The notes beneath the pieces are model-generated. The model was not told the DNA's origin. It searched no databases and was given only the letters and a program-made list of their open reading frames with translations. A stretch of 12,297 nt of DNA from Candidatus Pacearchaeota archaeon. Lineage in GTDB: Archaea > Nanobdellota > Nanobdellia > Pacearchaeales > GW2011-AR1. Location: contig JAUYJY010000031.1 in the NCBI GenBank assembly GCA_030699205.1, positions 1-12,297 of the forward strand. The letters are read 5' to 3'. Positions 6,818-12,297 of the stretch are shown in pieces (the first letter of the stretch is position 1; the number at the start of each line of letters is the position of its first letter). The position numbers and the translations under genes are program-made.

Positions 6818-8275
6818 CTATTTCAATCCCTGTGCCTTCTGCAACTTCCCAGAGTAATCAAAATAAACCGTCTTAATTTCAGAAAATTCTTCAATACCAA
6901 GAATACCTGCCTCGCGAGTTCCATTCCCGGTTCCCTTTACACCACCAAAAGGTAAATGCACCTCGCTCCCAATAGTTGAGGAATTAATATAAGTCAGCCC
7001 GGTCTCCAATTTCTCAATTGCTTGAAAAGCATAATTCATATTTTCAGTATAAATTGCTGAACTTAAGCCATATTCAACGCCATTTGCAACTTTCACTGCT
7101 TCATCAAAGCTTTTAACTCCCAAAATAGAAAGCACGGGTCCAAAGATTTCTTCCTGACAAATTTTCATTCCACTCCTGCAATTGGTAAAAACCGTTGGCT
7201 CAAAGAAAAATCCCTTTCCATTTATTCTTCTTGGTTTTCCCCCGCATAACAACTTAGCCCCTTCCTTCTTTCCAATTGAAATATATTTTATAGATTTTTC
7301 CAATGCAGATTTATTTATTAACGGACCAACATCAGAACTAATCCCATTCCCTATTTTTAGTTTCTTAATTCTCTTTAATAATTCAGTTTCAAATCTCTTT
7401 TTTATTTTATCATGCACTATCACTCGAGAAGTTGCGGTGCATCTCTGCCCGGTAGTCCCAAATGCACCAAATAAAACACCCGAAACAGCCAAATCAAGAT
7501 TAGCATCATCCATAACAATAATCACATTTTTTCCTCCCAACTCTAAACCAACTTTTTTGATTCCCGCATTTTTCAAAACATATTCTCCAGTCGCCTTGCT
7601 TCCTGTAAATGAGACAGCATAAATGTCTTTATTCCTAATTATCTCATCGCCTACATCTTCTCCGGAACCTGTAATTAAATTAACAACCCCTCTTGGAATT
7701 CCTGCCTTTTCTATTATCTTAATTAATTCAATAGCACATAACGGCGTGTCTGAACTTGGCTTAAAAACAATAGTATTTCCACAAATCAAGGCCGGAGCAA
7801 TCTTCCAGGCAGGAATTGCAATTGGAAAATTCCAAGGTGCAATTAATCCAACAACCCCAATGGGATTTCTAACTGTCATTGCAAACTTATTCGGTAGTTC
7901 AGATTTAGTTGTATTCCCAAACAGTCTTCGACCTTCACCAGCCATATACTCAAAAACATCAATCGCTTCCTGCACATCTCCACGAGCTTCAGAAATTACT
8001 TTCCCCATTTCTTTAACTTCAAGCCTCGCAAGTCTTTCCTTTTCTTTAATAAGCAAATCTCTAATTTTCCATAAATACTCTGCACGTTTAGGTGCAGGAA
8101 TATCTCTCCAAGCAGGAAAAGCGTTTTTAGCAGATAAAACCGCCTTTCTAACATCTTCCCTATCAGATTTCTGAAATTTTCCTATGACTTCTTCTGTAGC
8201 GGGATTTAAACTTTCAAATTTCTTTCCTGTTTTACTCGAAACCCAAACTCCATTTATATAATTTTTATACTCCAT
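6818..8275 (-). CDS. NAD(P)-dependent aldehyde dehydrogenase, semialdehyde-type
   Basis: A 485-residue ALDH-superfamily enzyme, full length, cytoplasmic. PWNFP at 147-151 and FTGS at 223-226 belong to the nucleotide site. Glu245 in GLELGGKN is the general base and Cys279 in GQRC the nucleophile; EEIFGPV is at 375-381. The C-terminus HLPFGGVKGTGNGTREAG then VYFDYSGKLQKAQ is typical of a subgroup that acts on amino- or carboxy-semialdehydes. The enzyme oxidises an aldehyde to the acid with NAD(P)+. Next to a lysine 6-transaminase-like gene, the likely substrate is 2-aminoadipate semialdehyde (or its cyclic form, piperideine-6-carboxylate), giving 2-aminoadipate. Sequence alone cannot exclude succinate semialdehyde or others. 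It is the first gene of the minus-strand run, with a TATA-like box and a weak GAGAAG before its ATG. Confidence 0.9.
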   Translation of the reverse strand: MEYKNYINGVWVSSKTGKKFESLNPATEEVIGKFQKSDREDVRKAVLSAKNAFPAWRDIPAPKRAEYLWKIRDLLIKEKERLARLEVKEMGKVISEARGDVQEAIDVFEYMAGEGRRLFGNTTKSELPNKFAMTVRNPIGVVGLIAPWNFPIAIPAWKIAPALICGNTIVFKPSSDTPLCAIELIKIIEKAGIPRGVVNLITGSGEDVGDEIIRNKDIYAVSFTGSKATGEYVLKNAGIKKVGLELGGKNVIIVMDDANLDLAVSGVLFGAFGTTGQRCTATSRVIVHDKIKKRFETELLKRIKKLKIGNGISSDVGPLINKSALEKSIKYISIGKKEGAKLLCGGKPRRINGKGFFFEPTVFTNCRSGMKICQEEIFGPVLSILGVKSFDEAVKVANGVEYGLSSAIYTENMNYAFQAIEKLETGLTYINSSTIGSEVHLPFGGVKGTGNGTREAGILGIEEFSEIKTVYFDYSGKLQKAQGLK

Positions 8276-8313
8276 CTTCTCTTTATTAAAACAAAATATA
8301 AAAGAATAAAGAG

Positions 8314-8323
8314 ATTATAAATT
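8314..8323 (-). promoter_or_regulatory. TATA-like box before the aldehyde dehydrogenase gene
   Basis: The minus strand reads AATTTATAAT followed by CTC, 39-48 nt before the ATG at 8275, which would leave a leader of about 14 nt containing AAAGAGAAG. A second AT box, TTTTATATT at 8295-8303 (20-28 nt upstream), would instead fit a leaderless transcript. This is the likely main promoter of the gene run extending to 334. Confidence 0.5.
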
Positions 8324-8456
8324 TTAGCATATAATCTGTACACCTTGCCAACATTCTATTTTATCTATGAGGTCATCAATCATAAAACAAAATATTTAAT
8401 TAACAACTTCTTTTTTGTCCATTGTTTCAAAAACTTCTTTGTTTTGTTCCCTCTAT

Positions 8457-9071
8457 CTATTCTCTCCTTCTTCTCATCAAACCATTATAACTTGCAGAAA
8501 TATCATTTAAATTTCTCCCATCCTCTTTTCCCAAATTAAAAGATAATACAAGTAGTTTCGGCGTGTTATCATCATCTCTGCCTTGAACAAATAAATATAA
8601 GTCTGGATGGTTCATACTTGCTGAAAACATTCCGTCTATACTTGACCGGCACTCTGCATCTGGGAAATATCCTTCTTTAATCTCCCTCGTAATTCCTATA
8701 ATCCTTCGAGAAGTATGCCTTTTAAATCCTGAAAGAGTCGATAAGAAAAACTTCCTTTTCCTAATTTCTTCTGGTAGTCCATATCTTCCAAGAAAAGATT
8801 TCCGATTTGCTCCGTTTATCTGGTCTCTTAATTCAGAATGATGAAAAATATGGGGTGCAGAAATATATGCCTTGCTTCTTATTATTGCTCCGCTATCATC
8901 TTCTGAAACCGCCCTTATCGAAGAGGACCTCGTCCTAAAAGTTCCAAGAAGAGTTCCCCTTAAAAAATCCCTCATATTTACTGAAACATTATCACCCATA
9001 TCAAGAAATTCTTCAACCCTCCCATATCCAAAAGAGTCATATAGAAAATCTCTTACTCTTTCTACACTCAT
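8457..9071 (-). CDS. Orphan Arg-rich 204-aa protein
   Basis: I do not recognise a family. The protein is 204 residues with no signal peptide or membrane helix. It is unlike its Lys-rich neighbours in composition, with about 25 Arg against 8 Lys, and it ends in a basic RRRR tail (MRRRRE). Other visible points are an acidic N-terminal stretch (YGRVEEFLDMGDNV), a His pair in PHIFHHSEL about 73-80, a basic central patch (EEIRKRKFF, FKRHTSRR) and a strand-like LYLFVQGRDDDNTPKLLVLSF about 158-178. It stands alone with its own TATA-like box. Nucleic-acid binding is possible from charge but unproven. That it is a gene is supported by length, promoter and lack of a better frame. Confidence 0.65.
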   Translation of the reverse strand: MSVERVRDFLYDSFGYGRVEEFLDMGDNVSVNMRDFLRGTLLGTFRTRSSSIRAVSEDDSGAIIRSKAYISAPHIFHHSELRDQINGANRKSFLGRYGLPEEIRKRKFFLSTLSGFKRHTSRRIIGITREIKEGYFPDAECRSSIDGMFSASMNHPDLYLFVQGRDDDNTPKLLVLSFNLGKEDGRNLNDISASYNGLMRRRRE

Positions 9072-9090
9072 AAAACAAATCTAAAACAAT

Positions 9091-9100
9091 TATTTAAAAA
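9091..9100 (-). promoter_or_regulatory. TATA-like box before the 204-aa orphan
   Basis: The minus strand reads TTTTTAAATA, 20-29 nt before the ATG at 9071, the spacing of a leaderless archaeal promoter. Confidence 0.5.
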
Positions 9101-9212
9101 TATCTGTATAACGAGATATGGATAACTGCATTGATTACATGACCGGATTTTAGCAGTTCTCTATACCTAATAAACTATTTTATGCTTTTAATTAATTCCT
9201 ATATTTACTCTG

Positions 9213-10151
9213 CTAAAGAGTCCTTAAAATCAAGTCAGCGTCATTATTATTTTCAAAAATCTCATCTATCATATTCTTGTTGTCTATAACAAAAGTTATT
9301 CTTTCGGCAGAGCCCGAAATCTTTAGATTTTCCACACTTAATATCTTCCTTGCACCAATTTTTATAGTTTCCAAATGAAAATCTTGCACTTCCTTTCCAT
9401 CAACCTTTATAGTTAAATCAGCGTCATATGCATCCCAAAGACCTTGATTTAAAACCTCTATATAAAAATTAAGGTATCTGCCAGCTTTTGTTGCATTAAC
9501 TGTATGAATTTTCAAATCTGGCAAGCTTGCAAAAGAATACAAACGATTTATATCATTTATTATTTCATCATCAATCTTCTGATTACAATCTAATGTCGGA
9601 TATAAAATACTATTTGGATTTCCATTATGATTAAATCCTAATGCATGCAATAATTCATGAACTGCAATTTTGCTTTCAGAACATCTTTCTTCTCTAAACA
9701 AAGCAATTTCCCCGCTAAGAATAACTGAATAAAGTGTCCCATTTATAACTTCTGAAGGCCCACCCTCTCCTGCAACAAAATAATCTTCGTGTCCGGCTTC
9801 AGGAGCCAAATCCTCGCAGAGAATACTCAATTCGGGATTATCGGAAGGAAAGAATTCCAAAACAGTCAAATCCTCAAGTTTAGAAAAAGCCTCTTCCATT
9901 GAAACTCTTTTTTTCTCACCGCAATTTTCAGAGATAACATAACTTATTTTTTTATCCCTATATCTCATATTTTCATAAAATTGCTCACTAACTCCCCCCA
10001 CGATTATAGTTTCTACATTACCCACAACTTGCTCAAAACCAACAGCTTCCTTTCCAGGAAGATTCAAATAAAGAAAATAAAGCAAAAAACCAAGTATAAC
10101 AAGCAAAAACATCATTATCAAAACACCGAAAGTCGAACCCTTTTTAATCAT
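9213..10151 (-). CDS. Membrane-anchored matrixin-type metalloprotease with CARDB domain
   Basis: A 312-residue extracytoplasmic protease. Residues 9-30 (VLIMMFLLVILGFLLYFLYL within) form an uncleaved N-terminal membrane anchor or signal. HELLHALGFNH at 165-175 is a complete metzincin zinc site (HExxHxxGxxH). The following SILYP at 181-185 sits where matrixins have the Met-turn (S-I-M-Y-P), but the methionine is replaced by Leu. From about 210 to 309 a CARDB-like beta domain is seen (LPDLKIHTVNATKAG at the start, IDEIFENNNDADL at the end), a fold often used for adhesion or substrate binding. Paired Cys at 77/112 and 157/189 could form disulfides outside the cell. It is transcribed alone. Substrate is unknown; it may degrade host or environmental proteins, or process surface proteins. 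The zincin and CARDB calls are firm. Confidence 0.85.
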   Translation of the reverse strand: MIKKGSTFGVLIMMFLLVILGFLLYFLYLNLPGKEAVGFEQVVGNVETIIVGGVSEQFYENMRYRDKKISYVISENCGEKKRVSMEEAFSKLEDLTVLEFFPSDNPELSILCEDLAPEAGHEDYFVAGEGGPSEVINGTLYSVILSGEIALFREERCSESKIAVHELLHALGFNHNGNPNSILYPTLDCNQKIDDEIINDINRLYSFASLPDLKIHTVNATKAGRYLNFYIEVLNQGLWDAYDADLTIKVDGKEVQDFHLETIKIGARKILSVENLKISGSAERITFVIDNKNMIDEIFENNNDADLILRTL

Positions 10152-10471
10152 TATAAAAGCAGGAAAGAAGCATATTTAAATAATTTGCAGATAGTTGTTA
10201 ATTAAAAATTTAGCTAAAAAGTTATTATAAGAAAACATAAAACTCTCAAAGTTATTAAAAACTTTTCAACAATAGATAATTAGGAATGTCAATGAGTAAA
10301 GTTTAGTCAGCCCTAATCTCAACAAGTAATAAATTAGAAGATAGGTTAGCCAGTTAAATCTCAAACTTCTTGCGTGTGCCTCTATTTAAAAACAAAGGTT
10401 TATTTTGAATTTCTCAAGAATTTAATTGCAAGACTATTTATACGTCACTCCAGACTTATCTTTTAATAACC
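10152..10471. other. 320-nt noncoding stretch
   Basis: No convincing ORF, tRNA or snoRNA-like RNA is visible. It holds the metalloprotease promoter at its left end and two further minus-strand TATA-like motifs, GTATAAATA near 10436-10444 and TTTTTAAATA near 10385-10394, which have no ORF downstream of them and could start a small untranslated RNA. Near 10229 and 10249 the sequence AAAGTTATTA occurs twice. Everything else is AT-rich and unremarkable. Confidence 0.4.
10174..10181 (-). promoter_or_regulatory. TATA-like box before the metalloprotease gene
   Basis: The minus strand reads ATTTAAAT, 23-30 nt before the ATG at 10151, consistent with a leaderless transcript. Confidence 0.5.
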
Positions 10472-10846
10472 TCATTTTTTCTTAAAACCCAAAGCAACCC
10501 CATTAATACAAAACCTTTTTCCCCCATGTTCTTTAGGCCCGTCATTAAAAACGTGCCCAAGATGTCCGCCACATTTAGCACAAACAACTTCAGTTCTTTT
10601 AATAAAAAAACTTTTATCCGTATGAAATTTTACTGCACCCTTCTTTGCATCCCAAAAACTAGGCCACCCACAATATGAATTAAACTTAGTCTCAGAATCA
10701 AAAAGCACATTCCCACAAGCCACACAAATATATTTGCCTTTCTCACTATGTTTAACAAATTTACTTGTAAATGGTATTTCGGTGCCTTTCTCCGCCAAAA
10801 CCCTATACTGCACCTTAGTCAATTTTCTCTTCCATTTTTCTTCCAT
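10472..10846 (-). CDS. msrB: Peptide-methionine (R)-S-oxide reductase
   Basis: A 124-residue cytoplasmic enzyme that reduces methionine-R-sulfoxide in proteins, using thioredoxin or a similar donor. Structural zinc is held by CVAC (41, 44) and CAKC (89, 92). The nucleophile is Cys113 in RFCIN. Cys59 in YCGWPSF, GGHLGHVFNDGP at 93-104 and the C-terminal ALGF complete the SelR fold. Length is normal for a stand-alone MsrB. It is transcribed alone from a TATA-like box and no MsrA is present in the window. It indicates that the cell meets oxidants or handles oxidised peptides. The identification is secure. Confidence 0.95.
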   Translation of the reverse strand: MEEKWKRKLTKVQYRVLAEKGTEIPFTSKFVKHSEKGKYICVACGNVLFDSETKFNSYCGWPSFWDAKKGAVKFHTDKSFFIKRTEVVCAKCGGHLGHVFNDGPKEHGGKRFCINGVALGFKKK

Positions 10847-10865
10847 AACAATTCAAAGTTTAGTT

Positions 10866-10875
10866 ATTATTTAAT
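10866..10875 (-). promoter_or_regulatory. TATA-like box before msrB
   Basis: The minus strand reads ATTAAATAAT, 20-29 nt before the ATG at 10846, with no Shine-Dalgarno in the short leader. Confidence 0.45.
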
Positions 10876-10917
10876 TGTTCTCAAAAACAAGAAGCATTAT
10901 CTAAAAACAACCACCAC

Positions 10918-10932
10918 AAGGCTCCTAGCCTT
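10918..10932. repeat. Small inverted repeat, AAGGCT / AGCCTT
   Basis: A 6-bp perfect stem with a 3-nt loop between the divergent msrB and reductase genes. On the minus strand it is followed by a T-rich tract (GTGGTGGTTGTTTTT), which would resemble a terminator, but no minus-strand gene lies upstream to need one. It could equally be an operator or chance. Confidence 0.3.
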
Positions 10933-11025
10933 CAAACCTTACAAACTTCGTTAAAAGTCTGTTTAGTGCAATTTGAGAACCTGCTTAATACCACCCCCCC
11001 AGACGGAAGCGCGCACGAAACAAAC

Positions 11026-11035
11026 ATTAATAAAA
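11026..11035 (+). promoter_or_regulatory. TATA-like box before the reductase gene
   Basis: ATTAATAAAA lies 21-30 nt before the ATG at 11056, right for a leaderless transcript. This is one reason to start the gene at 11056 rather than at the upstream in-frame ATG at 10966. Confidence 0.4.
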
Positions 11036-11055
11036 TAGGATATAATTGTTATACT

Positions 11056-11571
11056 ATGAAAGTCATTTTGTATATGGCACAAACCATAAATGGAATAATT
11101 GCAAGAAACAATTATAAAGAAGATTTTTTGTCGCATGAGAATTGGAAGGTTTTTCTTAGTTTAGTAAAAGATATGGGTTGTTTTATTGTAGGAAGAAAAA
11201 CTTATGAAGAGGTCAAAAAATGGAAAGATTATAATTTTGATAAAATCAATGCGACAAAAATTATAATTTCAAATAGCCCAGATTTCAAACTCGATAAAGG
11301 ATATATTCTTGCTACATCACCAGAAGAAGCCATAAAAAAAGCTTCAAAATTAGGATTTAAGAAAATTCTTCTAACTGGCGGAGGAAAAATAAATTCAGCA
11401 TTTATGAAAAATGGTTTAGTTGATGAAATAATAGTTGATATTGAGCCATTTGTATTAGGGAACGGAATAAGAATTTTCTCTCAAGAAAATTTTGAAAGCA
11501 GATTAAAATTACTCAATATAAAAAAGTTGAAATCTGGAATAATCAAATTACATTACAAAATCATAAAATGA
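11056..11571 (+). CDS. RibD C-terminal/dihydrofolate reductase-family reductase
   Basis: 171 residues from the ATG at 11056. The N-terminus MKVILYMAQTINGIIARN matches the S-x-D-G-x-I-A strand of the DHFR/RibD reductase superfamily. GRKTYEEV at 46-53 and LTGGGKINSAFMKNGLVDEI at 106-125 bind NADPH, and EPFVLGNGIRIF at 130-141 is the usual late motif. It would reduce dihydrofolate or a pteridine/pyrimidine with NADPH; these small DHFR-like proteins have no fixed substrate. The frame is open back to 10966, but those 30 residues lack similarity to the fold and run through a GC-rich patch, so they are left out. It is the only confident plus-strand gene here, and its stop lies five bases before the IS200 end hairpin, suggesting insertion just behind it. 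Confidence 0.85.
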   Translation: MKVILYMAQTINGIIARNNYKEDFLSHENWKVFLSLVKDMGCFIVGRKTYEEVKKWKDYNFDKINATKIIISNSPDFKLDKGYILATSPEEAIKKASKLGFKKILLTGGGKINSAFMKNGLVDEIIVDIEPFVLGNGIRIFSQENFESRLKLLNIKKLKSGIIKLHYKIIK

Positions 11572-11575
11572 AGCT

Positions 11576-11599
11576 CCCAACCGCAGCAGAGCTGCGGGG
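11576..11599. repeat. IS200 end hairpin, transposase 3' side (right end)
   Basis: Stem CGCAG/CTGCG extended by CCC/GGG past an AAC bulge, loop CAGAG. It lies between the reductase stop and the tnpA stop, only three bases from the latter. Confidence 0.8.
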
Positions 11600-11602
11600 T
11601 AT

Positions 11603-12037
11603 CTAGACGAAAGTCGCAAGAGTTAACTGCCCTTTATTTCTTCCTTGCTCCTCGACATACTTCTTTATTTTTTCTAATCCTCCAAATTCACTAACTGTGT
11701 CTATATGTCCTCCTGCTGACCAAAAATTTCCACCCCACAAAAACTCTTTAATGTCTGGATAATCCTCGAAGATTTTCTTTGCTGTTATGCTTTTGATTAT
11801 TTGCATTACTCTCGATGGTGAATAGCGTGGTGCAGCTCCAACCACAATGTGAAAATGGTCTTCTTCCACACCAATTGCATCAAATTTGAACCAATATCTT
11901 TCTCCAATGCCAATTATAATTTTCTTGAAATATTCGAAAGGAACTTTTTTCAACAGCATTTGCTTTCGGTACTTGACTACAAAAACCATGTGGTAACGTA
12001 TTCTGTAAGTAGAATAACCAGCATGTTCAACATCCAT
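11603..12037 (-). CDS. tnpA: IS200/IS605 Y1 transposase TnpA
   Basis: A 144-residue HUH single-strand transposase, full length for the family. The N-terminal strand reads YRIRYHMVFVVKYRK (11-25). The metal-binding HUH motif is H61-F62-H63 in EDHFHIVV. FLWGGNFWSAGGHIDTVSE is at 99-117. Tyr127 in KIKKYVEEQ is the predicted nucleophile that attaches to the DNA 5' end. All catalytic residues are intact, so the element may still be active. TnpA cuts and rejoins single strands at the hairpin ends. Confidence 0.95.
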   Translation of the reverse strand: MDVEHAGYSTYRIRYHMVFVVKYRKQMLLKKVPFEYFKKIIIGIGERYWFKFDAIGVEEDHFHIVVGAAPRYSPSRVMQIIKSITAKKIFEDYPDIKEFLWGGNFWSAGGHIDTVSEFGGLEKIKKYVEEQGRNKGQLTLATFV

Positions 12038-12072
12038 CTAAAAGACTTGTTCAACTTTTACTTAAGCTTTTA

Positions 12073-12096
12073 CCCAGCCGATGCAGAGCATCGGGG
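12073..12096. repeat. IS200 end hairpin, transposase 5' side (left end)
   Basis: Stem CGATG/CATCG extended by CCC/GGG past an AGC bulge, loop CAGAG, 36 nt upstream of the tnpA start. Only the central stem bases differ from the other end, and the differences are compensatory. Confidence 0.8.
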
Positions 12097-12149
12097 TATA
12101 GGATAAAATTAAAGATACTAAGAATAGTTTACCAACTAAAATCAAAACC

Positions 12150-12297
12150 TTAAAGAGCAGTCACTGTCGCAGTAATAGTATCAGTAAGCTGTCCTGTAAT
12201 AGAGCTTTCAGGAATTGTCAAATTAATATCAATTCTTATTGTATCTTTGCCCGCCTCATAAGGAAAAACATCGCACCAAATTGCAGAGGCCTCTGCA
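12150..12297 (-). CDS. C-terminal end of an unidentified protein, cut by the window edge
   Basis: An open minus-strand frame enters from the right edge and ends in TAA at 12150-12152, giving the last 48 residues. They read AIWCDVFPYEAGKDTIRIDI, then alternating Ile/Thr strands ending in TITATVTAL. The Thr-rich beta pattern and lack of Lys-rich helices recall the ends of archaeal surface or pilin-like proteins, but no family can be assigned from this fragment. The stop falls about 50 nt outside the IS200 hairpin, so the gene was not interrupted by it. Confidence 0.5.
   Translation of the reverse strand, partial: AEASAIWCDVFPYEAGKDTIRIDINLTIPESSITGQLTDTITATVTAL

Larger units (their letters stand above)
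11576..12096 (-). mobile_element. Solitary IS200-type insertion sequence (tnpA only)
   Basis: A transposase gene is enclosed by two subterminal hairpins of the same design. CCC-AAC-CGCAG-CAGAG-CTGCG-GGG occurs at 11576-11599 and CCC-AGC-CGATG-CAGAG-CATCG-GGG at 12073-12096. Both have an identical CAGAG loop, a 5+3-bp stem with a 3-nt bulge, and are followed by TAT. Bulged end hairpins recognised by TnpA are the hallmark of IS200/IS605 elements, which move as single strands without target duplication. No TnpB frame is present. The exact ends lie a few to about 20 nt outside these hairpins and cannot be fixed from one copy. Confidence 0.85.

Noticed and set aside
7182..8174. Two long plus-strand open frames opposite the aldehyde dehydrogenase
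   Set aside because: They are antisense shadows of a certain enzyme, with no domain, promoter or compositional support.
9124..9158. AACTGC / GCAGTT inverted repeat downstream of the metalloprotease
   Set aside because: Only six pairs with a 23-nt loop and no T-run; not distinguishable from chance in this composition.
10260..10370. Possible C/D-box guide RNA (a CTGA-like box on the minus strand)
   Set aside because: No matching C box or C'/D' pair at suitable spacing could be found.
10966..11055. 30-residue N-terminal extension of the reductase
   Set aside because: It has no similarity to the DHFR/RibD fold, crosses the GC-rich patch, and a TATA-like box fits the start at 11056.
11849..12106. 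85-codon plus-strand frame across the transposase
   Set aside because: It is antisense to tnpA, whose catalytic motifs are all intact on the other strand, so it is not a tnpB or accessory gene.
1..12297. CRISPR arrays, tRNA or rRNA genes
   Set aside because: No regularly spaced repeats, no T-arm consensus and no rRNA-like GC-rich segments were seen on either strand.

Overview
The window reads as a piece of a small, AT-rich archaeal genome. The evidence is a cyclic-2,3-diphosphoglycerate-synthase-like GTPase (an archaeal family), TATA-like boxes about 20-40 nt upstream of many starts with almost no 5' leader, only occasional Shine-Dalgarno sites, very short intergenic gaps, Lys/Ile/Asn-rich proteins, and several genes with no recognisable family. 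A DPANN-type lineage (Woesearchaeota/Pacearchaeota-like) fits best, but this is inferred from style and gene content; no marker gene is present.

Minus strand, 8275 down to 334: a run of closely packed genes. In transcription order they are an aldehyde dehydrogenase, an orphan 129-aa acidic protein, a 35-codon acetyltransferase-like fragment with its own promoter and a strong Shine-Dalgarno, a class III aminotransferase most like L-lysine 6-transaminase, a tiny coupled ORF, a DUF885-like zinc peptidase, carbamate kinase, a membrane-tethered P-loop ATPase and the COG2403 GTPase. Aminotransferase plus aldehyde dehydrogenase would take a terminal amine (probably lysine) through a semialdehyde to an acid (2-aminoadipate). 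The peptidase could supply amino acids and carbamate kinase could make ATP from carbamoyl phosphate. This suggests a small peptide/amino-acid use module, though TATA boxes ahead of the last two genes mean it is probably more than one transcript.

Positions 1-333, below the GTPase, hold no confident gene. The GTPase ends on a perfect A AAA AAG slippery heptamer that would give a 29-residue Cys-containing extension in the -1 frame, and a 10-bp stem-loop lies inside that extension. Beyond it are frame-broken, Cys-rich imperfect repeats.

Minus strand, 8457-10846: three singly transcribed genes, each with a TATA-like box. They are an Arg-rich orphan (204 aa), a membrane-anchored matrixin-type metalloprotease with a C-terminal CARDB domain and a Met-turn lacking its methionine, and MsrB. 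A 320-nt noncoding stretch separates the last two.

Right end: a plus-strand RibD/DHFR-like reductase (start at 11056), then a solitary IS200-type element (tnpA only) bounded by two matching bulged hairpins with identical loops, then the C-terminal end of a minus-strand protein of unknown, possibly surface, function that runs off the window.
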